Assembly (NCBI GenBank): GCA_963635575.1
Contig: CAVHFU010000025.1
Coordinates: 1 to 20,905, forward strand
Source of the DNA: RGIG9151 sp963635575
GTDB lineage: Bacteria; Bacillota; Clostridia; TANB77; RGIG9151
Direction: 5' to 3'
DNA: 20,905 bases
In this document: positions 1 through 6,595 of the stretch, one piece after another
How positions within the stretch are numbered: the stretch's first letter is position 1
Layout: the number at the start of each line of letters is the position of its first letter
Notes under the pieces: generated by a model
The model's database searches: none
Seen by the model: the letters and a program-made list of their open reading frames with translations, nothing else
What the model was told of the DNA's origin: nothing
Position numbers and translations under genes: made by a program

Positions 1-39
1 TTTGAAATCTTCATCATAACTTTTATATTGTCTTGCCAT
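1..39 (-). CDS. Transposase N-terminus, IS3-like (partial, runs off the window)
   Basis: Only 13 codons are visible: MARQYKSYDEDFK, starting at an ATG at 37-39 and running off the left edge. The pattern of a few basic and aromatic residues followed by YDxDFK matches the start of IS3-family OrfA proteins, the helix-turn-helix subunit that binds the element ends. GAGGTG lies five bases upstream of the ATG. With so few residues the family call is tentative, but the start position is well supported by the ribosome site and the promoter-like TATAAT upstream. Confidence 0.45.
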   Translation of the reverse strand, partial: MARQYKSYDEDFK

Positions 40-98
40 AGACACACCTCATTTCCTTAATTTGATATTATACCATATCGTTCGAAATTTCGTGTCTA
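1..98 (-). mobile_element. End of an insertion sequence (terminal about 98 bp only)
   Basis: The minus strand holds a transposase-like start at 39, a ribosome site (GAGGTG, 45-50) and a TATAAT box (67-72). This is the usual layout of the left end of an IS3-type element. A perfect 10-bp palindrome, CGAAATTTCG, lies at 83-92. The helicase reading frame is cut by a TAG at 96-98, which is probably the first bases of the element. IS2-like members of the IS3 family begin TAGAC, which fits, but the other end lies outside the window, so neither the terminal inverted repeat nor a target duplication can be verified. The boundary near 98 is inferred. Confidence 0.5.
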
Positions 99-722
99 TG
101 TATCTATACTAACACCAGCTTCTATATTATAACCTGTTTCATTATGAATACGTTCACTCATTTCATGCGCAGAAGCATTTGTGAATGATAGTACTAAAAT
201 TTCTTCGGGTTTGCATTTGTTAGTTTTCAAGAGAAACTTAATCTTCCCAATTATTGTTGTAGTTTTGCCAGTCCCTGCTCCAGCAATTACAAGATGATTA
301 TGTGCTTCTTTTACAATGCAGGTCATTTGCTGGTGGTCCAGTTTTTGCCCTTCAACTAACCCGATCAAATTATAACCTGTTTGAATCAGTTCGTTTATAA
401 CCTTATTATTATGCATTGTAATTTTATCATTCAATGAGTTTGCATTATTAAATAATTGTATATGGCAATTTATTAATTTTTGAAAATTAGCTGCATTTTT
501 AAATTTACGGATATTATTAAATGCACTATTGATAATAAGAGGTGTGTTTTTCTCATACCACTTCTTTGCTTCAGTAGATGAAATAAGAGAGTGTTGATCG
601 TTAAAAATTGATTTTAATTCTTCAATGGCAATAGTGATCTGATTTATAAGGTTGTTACATAATTCGTTTTGTAGTTGTTTTTTTCTTCTATATTTTTCTA
701 TTATATTTTTTATAATTTCCAT
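96..722 (-). pseudogene. UvrD/Rep-type helicase, N-terminal fragment, truncated
   Basis: This 208-codon frame has a helical, Asn- and Lys-rich N-terminal region (about residues 1-125). It then enters a superfamily 1 helicase core: a Q-motif-like segment (LDHQQ, about 129-133), Walker A (AGAGTGKT, about 147-154) and motif Ia (LSFTNASAHEM, about 178-188). It stops soon after, at VSIDT. In full-length relatives the frame would continue with a TFHxLG-type segment and several hundred residues carrying motifs II to VI. The break coincides with the IS end on its 3' side. Without Walker B and the 2A domain it cannot be an active helicase. AAGGGG lies about 11 bases before the ATG. The intact protein probably belonged to a mobile or defence gene set, which is inference. 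Confidence 0.75.
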
Positions 723-907
723 AAAATTGTATACCCCTTAAATTAAAATATATTTGTTTAATAATATAAAAAAGCCGTAATCTATTTTGGACTTTTATAG
801 TATATCACAAAGCCAACAACTTTCAAAGGCGTTGTGCAGTATAAAGCAAATATAAAAGCACAAATACAAACCTAATTTTTAATGAAGATTTGTATTTGTG
901 CTTGATA
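723..907. other. Gene-free spacer between helicase remnant and tRNA genes
   Basis: No credible reading frame or RNA gene is visible here. The region is very AT-rich and holds the presumed 5' leader of the helicase fragment, then the terminator of the tRNA pair (857-902). The 3' end of the tRNA-Leu gene faces this stretch, the orientation in which integrative elements usually insert, but I found no copy of the tRNA 3' end elsewhere in the left part of the window. Confidence 0.5.
841..902 (-). terminator. Terminator of the tRNA-Pro/tRNA-Leu unit
   Basis: A 14-bp perfect inverted repeat (857-870 with 889-902) starts six bases after the tRNA-Leu CCA end. On the minus strand it is followed by TTTTATATTT. 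The stem is AT-rich and the loop is long (18 bases), so strength is uncertain, but position and orientation are right for ending tRNA transcription. Confidence 0.6.
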
Positions 908-989
908 TGGTGCGGATAACAGGACTTGAACCTGCACGATTTCTCATATGAACCTGAATCATACGCGTCTGCCGTTCCGCCATATCCGC
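908..989 (-). tRNA. tRNA-Leu (anticodon CAG)
   Basis: The acceptor stem GCGGATA pairs with TATCCGC, the discriminator is A, and CCA is encoded (908-910). The anticodon stem TATGA/TCATA encloses the loop TTCAGGT, giving anticodon CAG. The T arm contains GGTTCAAGTCC, and an extended variable arm is present, as expected of a class II leucine tRNA. It lies seven bases after the tRNA-Pro gene and is probably cotranscribed with it. Confidence 0.95.
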
Positions 990-996
990 AATTTTT

Positions 997-1072
997 TGGT
1001 CGGAGTGACGGGATTCGAACCCACGACCTCTTGGTCCCGAACCAAGCGCGCTACCAACTGCGCTACACCCCG
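997..1072 (-). tRNA. tRNA-Pro (anticodon CGG)
   Basis: The acceptor stem is CGGGGTG with CACTCCG, the discriminator is A, and CCA is encoded at 997-999. The anticodon stem CTTGG/CCAAG closes the loop TTCGGGA, giving anticodon CGG. The D arm (AGCGCAGTTGGTAGCGC) and T arm (GGGTTCGAATCCC) are canonical. It is the first gene of a two-tRNA unit driven by the promoter at 1090-1118. Confidence 0.95.
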
Positions 1073-1089
1073 ATAATTTAACGTAATTA

Positions 1090-1118
1090 ATTTTACAACC
1101 TTTTTTTAAATTAATCAA
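1090..1118 (-). promoter_or_regulatory. Promoter of the tRNA-Pro/tRNA-Leu unit
   Basis: On the minus strand TTGATT (1113-1118) and TAAAAT (1090-1095) are separated by 17 bases, close to the sigma-A consensus. The predicted transcription start is roughly ten bases before the tRNA-Pro 5' end, leaving a very short leader, as is usual for tRNA genes. Confidence 0.8.
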
Positions 1119-1144
1119 TACTTTTTTGAAGCATACTTACCAAA

Positions 1145-1173
1145 TTGACTAATAGTCACATTTATGGTAAAAT
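1145..1173 (+). promoter_or_regulatory. Promoter of the RelA/SpoT-like gene
   Basis: TTGACT (1145-1150) and TAAAAT (1168-1173) are spaced by 17 bases, a good sigma-A match. It lies about 45 bases before the coding region and back to back with the tRNA promoter, so the gene has its own transcription unit. Confidence 0.75.
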
Positions 1174-1216
1174 ATTAGCATAAAATCCAATACAAATAAA
1201 CCATTAATATGAAAGG

Positions 1217-1834
1217 TTGGTCAAAAGCGAGATTATGCTAAATCTCAGACGTGCTGAAAAAGATCTTAGATCTGCATTTTTTGCGGTATCAGATTTGCTT
1301 GGAGTAAGTAAAGAAAAAATAGAGTTCTTTGTTAATCGAGACATAATAAAATCGATCGAAAAAGATCGGAAGAAAATGCAGGTACCTCTTAGAAGGTTGA
1401 AGTGGTACTTGGAAGTAAGTTTTCCGGAGTACAAGGTGAGCGGAAGAATAAAATCCCTCACTTCGATACTCGGGAAATTTATGAAAGAGAGAACCTTGCT
1501 AGACACCTTCGGGTTTAAAATAATAATCCCGTCTGGTGAATGTGAGGAGGAAGACGTAAAGAAGTGCTACCAGGTTAAAGATTGGGTAGAACAGAATTTC
1601 AGGATAATTTCCGGAGAATATGATGATCGAATTAAAAATCCTAAACCTAGTGGATATCAAGATTTAAAATTAGTCGTGGAGTATAATGAGTTAATGGTTG
1701 AATTCATTATACAAACAGAAAGGATGTATCTTGATGCTAAAGAGGGGTCACAGTCTCATCAAGAGACATACCCATGGAAGTATCATCCGGCAATTATAAG
1801 TTTGCCGGAAAGGTATAAAGAAAAAGAAATTTAA
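1217..1834 (+). CDS. Small RelA/SpoT-type (p)ppGpp synthetase, divergent
   Basis: This 205-residue protein would transfer pyrophosphate from ATP to GDP or GTP, making the alarmone (p)ppGpp. Recognisable elements are the ATP-site segment SGRIKSLTSILGK (75-87, with R77 and K79), LLDTFGFKI (94-102, D96 as the Mg ligand, Lys in place of the usual Arg), NPKPSGYQDLK (141-151, Y147 as the guanine-stacking Tyr) and VEFIIQT (161-167, E162 as the catalytic Glu). The usual GYxSLH and EIQIRT blocks are altered to GYQDLK and EFIIQT, so activity is likely but unproven. There is no HD hydrolase, TGS or ACT domain; the length is that of single-domain small alarmone synthetases. The start is uncertain: TTG at 1217 has GAAAGG directly against it, and an in-frame ATG lies at 1235. 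It is a single gene with its own promoter and terminator. Confidence 0.75.
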   Translation: MVKSEIMLNLRRAEKDLRSAFFAVSDLLGVSKEKIEFFVNRDIIKSIEKDRKKMQVPLRRLKWYLEVSFPEYKVSGRIKSLTSILGKFMKERTLLDTFGFKIIIPSGECEEEDVKKCYQVKDWVEQNFRIISGEYDDRIKNPKPSGYQDLKLVVEYNELMVEFIIQTERMYLDAKEGSQSHQETYPWKYHPAIISLPERYKEKEI

Positions 1835-1838
1835 AAAA

Positions 1839-1869
1839 TGACTCCGCTATAGGGCGGAGCCATTTTTTT
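1839..1869. terminator. Bidirectional terminator between RelA/SpoT-like gene and tRNA-Ser
   Basis: The stem TGACTCCGC (1839-1847) pairs with GCGGAGCCA (1854-1862), with one G-U type mismatch. On the plus strand it is followed by seven T (1863-1869), and on the minus strand by TTTTTTAA. It serves the synthetase gene from the left and the tRNA-Ser gene from the right. Confidence 0.85.
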
Positions 1870-1873
1870 GCTT

Positions 1874-1962
1874 TGGCGGAGAGGGCGGGATTCGAACCCG
1901 CGTGTGGTTGCCCACAAACTGATTTCGAGTCAGCCCCGTTATGACCACTTCGATACCTCTCC
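1874..1962 (-). tRNA. tRNA-Ser (anticodon CGA)
   Basis: The acceptor stem GGAGAGG pairs with CCTCTCC, the discriminator is G, and CCA is encoded at 1874-1876. The anticodon stem GCTGA/TCAGT holds the loop CTCGAAA, giving anticodon CGA. A long variable arm (TGTGGGCAACCACA) marks it as a class II serine tRNA. The T arm is GGGTTCGAATCCC. The 89-base length is normal. Confidence 0.95.
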
Positions 1963-1975
1963 ACGAACAAGAACA

Positions 1976-2004
1976 ATTATAGAGAAAATTAATGGCTTTG
2001 TCAA
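1976..2004 (-). promoter_or_regulatory. Consensus promoter of tRNA-Ser
   Basis: On the minus strand TTGACA (1999-2004) and TATAAT (1976-1981) are spaced by exactly 17 bases, a perfect sigma-A promoter. The tRNA 5' end is 13 bases beyond the TATAAT box. Confidence 0.9.
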
Positions 2005-2023
2005 TAAAGGCAGATTACGAAAA

Positions 2024-2794
2024 TTAAACATTGGTTACTTTTTTGAATAAGCTTAGTGCATTTTGAACAGTAATGTTAGAAATTTCATCAGTAGAGATAT
2101 GCTTAATTTCAGCAATTTTTTCAAGTATATATTTAATATACATTGAATTATTTCTGCTGCCACGAAGAGGCATAGGAGTGAGATATGGTGCGTCTGTTTC
2201 TACTAGAATTCTGTCAAGTGGAACATACTCTAATACATCAATAGCCGTTTTAGCATTTTTAAAAGTAATAGGCCCGTCAAAGCCGAGAAAATAACCCAAT
2301 TTTAAAAATTCCTTTGCGGTTTCAACAGAACCGGAAAAACAATGAATTACACCACCTTTAATAGAAGGAGTTCTTTTTAAAACATTTAATGTATCAGCAT
2401 GAGCTTCGCGGTTATGAACAACAATAGGCAAGTTTAATTTATTGGCAATTTCAATTTGTTTCTCAAAATATTCAATTTGAAGCTCCTTTGGTGCAACATC
2501 ATAATGATATTCAAGACCTATTTCACCAATGGCAACAACTTTAGGATGCTGGGCCAGTTCTTCTATTTTGGCTAAGCTTTCTTCCTTATATACTTCTTGT
2601 GGCTGTATACCAACAGCAGCATATATATAGTCATATTTTTCAGCAAGTTCAATAGAAAATTTAGATGTTTTGATATCAATTCCTTGATTTATAACACATT
2701 TAACATCATTTTTTGGAAGAGCATTTAAGAGCTCATCTCTATCTTCATTAAATGCTTCGTCATCATAATGAGCATGAGTATCAAATATATTCAT
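2024..2794 (-). CDS. tatD: TatD family metal-dependent DNase
   Basis: TatD proteins are cytoplasmic TIM-barrel hydrolases of the amidohydrolase superfamily with 3'-5' exonuclease and DNA-repair roles. This 256-residue protein has the expected length and all metal ligands: DTHAH (H7, H9), IGEIGLE (E91), VVHNRE (H127), GVIHCFSG (H151) and ETDAPYL (D201). The usual GxHPH stretch after strand 2 reads GIQPQ (62-66), replacing both His with Gln. The start is firm: AGGAGG lies seven bases before the ATG. It is the last gene of a minus-strand block after smc, separated from it by the 183-bp hairpin element. A TATAAT (2814-2819) at the edge of that element could supply a -10 box, but no matching -35 is visible. 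Confidence 0.9.
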   Translation of the reverse strand: MNIFDTHAHYDDEAFNEDRDELLNALPKNDVKCVINQGIDIKTSKFSIELAEKYDYIYAAVGIQPQEVYKEESLAKIEELAQHPKVVAIGEIGLEYHYDVAPKELQIEYFEKQIEIANKLNLPIVVHNREAHADTLNVLKRTPSIKGGVIHCFSGSVETAKEFLKLGYFLGFDGPITFKNAKTAIDVLEYVPLDRILVETDAPYLTPMPLRGSRNNSMYIKYILEKIAEIKHISTDEISNITVQNALSLFKKVTNV

Positions 2795-2818
2795 ATAAAA
2801 TCCTCCTTATATAATTAT

Positions 2819-3001
2819 AAAAAATACCCCACATATCCCTTTTAAAAAGTAATTTATTTTTTGGCCTATGCACTATGTGTTTCAAGCCAGAGAAGTAGAC
2901 AGCGGGTTGCACGAAGTGCCCGGCGAACTTTGAAATTGGTACAATGAAATGGGGCAAAACAAATAAATTACTTTTTAAAAGGGATATGTGGGGTATTTTT
3001 T
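2819..3001. repeat. 183-bp element with 41-bp perfect inverted ends, hairpin-forming
   Basis: Bases 2819-2859 and 2961-3001 are perfect inverted copies (41 of 41). They begin AAAAAATACCCCACATATCC and end with the complement, closing in TTTTTT on both strands. The 101-base interior also pairs imperfectly: TTTCAAG against CTTTGAAA, and an apical stem around GCACGAAGTGC (2909-2919) flanked by GGG and CCC. The whole unit can fold as one long hairpin with one asymmetric bulge. It has no reading frame. It lies between smc and tatD, both on the minus strand. It could be a MITE-like non-autonomous element, a structured intergenic repeat or an oversized intrinsic terminator. No clear target duplication is visible. 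Confidence 0.85.
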
Positions 3002-3015
3002 AGTATATAGCATAT

Positions 3016-6000
3016 TTAATTATCGAGTTTCATAGAAACTAGTTTACTAATACCCTTTTCCTCCATTGTGATACCATAAACAGTATTTGCAGCTTCCATT
3101 GTACCTTTTCTGTGGGTAATTATGATAAATTGAATGGAGTCTGAGAATTTTTTCACATAATCGGCAAATCTATATACGTTAACATCATCTAGAGCAGCTT
3201 CAATTTCATCTAAAACACAGAATGGTGAAGGGTTAATCTTCAATATTGAAAATAGAAGTGCAATAGCGGTAAGAGCACGTTCACCACCGGAAAGCAACAT
3301 CATATTTTGAAGTTTTTTGCCAGGAGGTTGAACCTCAATATCTATTCCGCTTTCTAAAACATTTGATTCATCACACAATTTAATATTAGCAGTACCACCG
3401 TTAAATAGTTCAGCAAATACAACTTTGAAATTATCATTTATGATAGAAAATTTCTCTAAGAATTCTTTTTTCATAGTAGAAATCATATCATTTATAACCT
3501 TCTTCAATTTTTCTTCCGAATCGGTCAAATCCTGCTTTTGTGCAGACATAAAGTTAAAACGCTCATTAACATTTTTATATTCCTCAATTGAATCTACGTT
3601 TATACTGCCAAGATTTTTAATATCATTTTTTATATTAGCAACAGAAGAAGATATTTTTGAAGGATTACCTAAATCTTGTTTTAAGGCTAGGGCAGAAGAG
3701 TACGTAATTTCGTAATCCTCCCAAATCTTATTATTAATATTTTCAAAGTCCAAATCCAACTTCATTTTTTTCATTTCTTCTTTTGAAATTTTATTTTTAG
3801 CATCTTCAATAGCACGAATGTCATCTCCCATTAATTCTTCTAATGAAGTCAAAGCATCATTCAAACTATTTTTTCCCTTTTCAGTTTCTTCAAGTTTTGA
3901 AGTTGTATCTAAGATTTCATTATTAATCGCATTAATTTTATTAGAACTGTTACTTTGAGTATTTTTCAGCTTTTCTATTTCTAGTGATAGTTTATTAATT
4001 TCTTCATTCTTTTTATTATTCGAATTTTCAGTTTCAGTGATATCATTATCAACTCTGTCTATAATTTCATTGATAGATGCTTCACTCTCATCGAAAGATG
4101 ATATAGATATTTTATAATTTGTTATATCTTGAGCTAAATTATCTCTGATTTCCATCTTTTCTTTGTTATTTTGCTTGAATTTTTCAACATCAACTTGAAT
4201 TGCAGAAATTTTTTCATCAATTTCAGTGATTTCTTTTTCAAGTTTAGTTGTTTCACCAGTAAACTCTGAAATTTGTACAGAAAGCTGACTTTTTTCAATT
4301 TTGATATTTTTAATCTTTTCTTCGTTTTGGTTTATTGTGTTTTGTAACGAAGATAATTTTTCCTTTTCAGAAGCATATAATACTTCTTTTTTTCTAAATT
4401 CTTCTGATAATTCTATGCCACTTTGTTTTACTTTTTTGTATTCTTCATTTATACTATCAGCAGAAGAAGTAGCATTTTTTAATGTTTTATTTAATTCTTC
4501 AATTTCTTTTTCTAATTCGCTTATTATTCTTCCACGACTAAGTAAACTGTCAGTTTTAACTTTTTGGCTTCCGCCGGACATAGAACCGGCAGTATTTACA
4601 ACATCTCCGGCTAAGGAAACAATTCTATATGAGCCTAAGTTTTGTTTAGACAAATTTACTGCATTTTCCAGAGTATCAACTATTACTGTTTTACCGAGCA
4701 AACTTGATAATATATTTTCATATTTGTTATTGAATTTTATAAGGCTAGTTCCTATTCCTATAAACCCAGCGCATTTAGAAATTTTGTCTATATTTTTTAG
4801 TTCCTCAGAAGGTTTATATGAAGTTATAGGGAAGAACGTAGCACGTCCTGCATTTTTTTCCTTTAAAAATTCTATTGCTTTTTTGGCATCCTCTTGGGAT
4901 TCTGTAACTATATTTTGCAAATTACTTCCTAAAGCTACTTCAAGTGCAACTTCGTATTGTTCCTCAACTGATATTAGCTTTGCAAGTGTTCCACATATTC
5001 CTTTACTAAATTCTTTATTTTTTTCACATTCATCTAAAATAGCTTTAACACTTCTAAAATAACCTTCATTATTTTTTTCGGTGTCAGATAAAAGCTTATG
5101 CTTTGTTGTTTTGATATTTATTTCAGACGATATACTATAAACTTCTTTTTCCAAAGATTTTAATCGAGTTTCAAAATTTAATTCCTCATTTTTTGTTGAT
5201 TGAAATTTATTAGAAATTTCTTTTAATTCACGAGAAATAGAAGATAACGCATCGTTGCCATCTTCAAGTTGCATTTTTAATTTATCATTTTCAGAGATAG
5301 TATTAGAAAGCTTATTTATAATTTGTTCATCTCTGTTTATAGAATTATTTTTCATTGTTAAAGTTGTATTTAACTTAGATTTTATTTCTGATTTTTCATT
5401 CATAAAATCGATAATGCTTGTTTTCATATTTTCTATTTTTAATTCTTCACTAGTTAGTGTAGCTATTATCTTACTTAATTCTTCTTCTTTTTCGGCTAAA
5501 TAGTTAGAATAAGATAATTTTTGTGTACGCAAAGTTTCAATTTTTTCCGTACGTTTTGCTTTCTCATCGTTTAATTCTTGTATCTTTGCAGTATTTTCTT
5601 GTATTTCAGATTTTAATCTTTCAATACTTAAGGTGTTATTTGAAATCTTTTCTGAGAAAAGGCTTAATTCAGAATTTATTTTTTCAATGGAATTACGTTT
5701 CTCAAAAATTATCTTTTTATATAAATCAGATTGCTCGGTAAATTTATTTATTTTTTCTTTAAGTTCAGTCTTTTTATTAATAGAACCTTCAGAATTTCTC
5801 ATTTTTAATTTTAATTCTTGATTAAGTTCTATTAAATGTGCTTCAGCTTGTTCTATCTGAGATTTTAGTTTTTCACTTTCAGATAAGAACAAATTTATTT
5901 CTAAAACTTTTAATTGCTCACGCAATGCAAGGTACTTTTGTGCTTTTTCTGATTGAGATTTTAGAGGAGCTAGTTGAGAGTCTAATTCTGTTATGATGTC

Positions 6001-6576
6001 ATTAATTCTAGTTAAATTTTGAGTAGTTAGTTCTAATTTTTTTTCAGCCTCTATTTTTCTAGCTTTATATTTAGATATACCGGCAGCTTCTTCAAAAACA
6101 TTACGTCGTTCCTCGGAATTATTAGATAATATCTCATCTATTCTTCCTTGACCGATAATAGAATAGCCGTCTCTGCCTGTACCCGTCCCCATAAACAATT
6201 CAACAATATCTTTTAAGCGACAAGCAGAACGATTTATAAAGTATTCGCTTTCGCCACTTCTATAAACTCTACGCGTTACAGCCACTTCACTAAAGTTAAC
6301 TGGTAATTTTCCTTCTGAGTTATCTAGAGTTAAGGTGACTTCAGCAAAATTAAGTGCTTTTCTGTTCTGAGTACCCGTAAAGATAATGTCCTCCATTTTT
6401 CCACCACGAAGTGATTTCGCACGTTGTTCACCAAGAACCCAACGAATAGAGTCGGAAACATTACTTTTGCCACTACCATTAGGCCCGATAACAGTAGTTA
6501 TACCGGGTCTAAATTCAAATATTGTTTTATCTGCAAAGGATTTAAAACCTTGAATTTCTAACTTTTTTAAATACAT
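3016..6576 (-). CDS. smc: Chromosome segregation protein SMC
   Basis: This 1186-residue protein is full length for bacterial SMC, the ATPase that with ScpA and ScpB loads at the origin region and extrudes DNA loops for chromosome organisation. The order of parts is: N-terminal head with Walker A GPNGSGKS (31-38), long coiled coil (about 170-510), hinge (about 520-675, containing GSMSGGS at 664-670), return coiled coil, and C-terminal head with signature LLSGGERAL (about 1094-1102) and Walker B FCVLDEIEAALDD (1119-1131). AGGAG stands eight bases before the ATG. It begins 19 bases after the PLD-like gene stops, so the two are probably cotranscribed. The common clostridial neighbours rnc and ftsY are not here. 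Confidence 0.97.
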   Translation of the reverse strand: MYLKKLEIQGFKSFADKTIFEFRPGITTVIGPNGSGKSNVSDSIRWVLGEQRAKSLRGGKMEDIIFTGTQNRKALNFAEVTLTLDNSEGKLPVNFSEVAVTRRVYRSGESEYFINRSACRLKDIVELFMGTGTGRDGYSIIGQGRIDEILSNNSEERRNVFEEAAGISKYKARKIEAEKKLELTTQNLTRINDIITELDSQLAPLKSQSEKAQKYLALREQLKVLEINLFLSESEKLKSQIEQAEAHLIELNQELKLKMRNSEGSINKKTELKEKINKFTEQSDLYKKIIFEKRNSIEKINSELSLFSEKISNNTLSIERLKSEIQENTAKIQELNDEKAKRTEKIETLRTQKLSYSNYLAEKEEELSKIIATLTSEELKIENMKTSIIDFMNEKSEIKSKLNTTLTMKNNSINRDEQIINKLSNTISENDKLKMQLEDGNDALSSISRELKEISNKFQSTKNEELNFETRLKSLEKEVYSISSEINIKTTKHKLLSDTEKNNEGYFRSVKAILDECEKNKEFSKGICGTLAKLISVEEQYEVALEVALGSNLQNIVTESQEDAKKAIEFLKEKNAGRATFFPITSYKPSEELKNIDKISKCAGFIGIGTSLIKFNNKYENILSSLLGKTVIVDTLENAVNLSKQNLGSYRIVSLAGDVVNTAGSMSGGSQKVKTDSLLSRGRIISELEKEIEELNKTLKNATSSADSINEEYKKVKQSGIELSEEFRKKEVLYASEKEKLSSLQNTINQNEEKIKNIKIEKSQLSVQISEFTGETTKLEKEITEIDEKISAIQVDVEKFKQNNKEKMEIRDNLAQDITNYKISISSFDESEASINEIIDRVDNDITETENSNNKKNEEINKLSLEIEKLKNTQSNSSNKINAINNEILDTTSKLEETEKGKNSLNDALTSLEELMGDDIRAIEDAKNKISKEEMKKMKLDLDFENINNKIWEDYEITYSSALALKQDLGNPSKISSSVANIKNDIKNLGSINVDSIEEYKNVNERFNFMSAQKQDLTDSEEKLKKVINDMISTMKKEFLEKFSIINDNFKVVFAELFNGGTANIKLCDESNVLESGIDIEVQPPGKKLQNMMLLSGGERALTAIALLFSILKINPSPFCVLDEIEAALDDVNVYRFADYVKKFSDSIQFIIITHRKGTMEAANTVYGITMEEKGISKLVSMKLDN

Positions 6577-6595
6577 AATTTATTTACTCCTAAAA

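Noticed and set aside
879..1118. Minus-strand 79-codon frame over the tRNA pair
   Set aside because: It is a chance translation of the tRNA-Pro and tRNA-Leu genes, with no ribosome site.
1794..2050. Two 60-codon frames around tRNA-Ser
   Set aside because: They read through the tRNA and its terminator; no coding signal supports them.
2819..3001. Plain rho-independent terminator of smc
   Set aside because: Arms of 41 bp with a structured 101-base interior are far larger than a terminator needs, although terminator activity is possible.
3425..5821. Plus-strand frames opposite smc, up to 253 codons
   Set aside because: They are antisense shadows of the smc coiled coil, rich in Phe, Ser and Leu, without ribosome sites or known domains.
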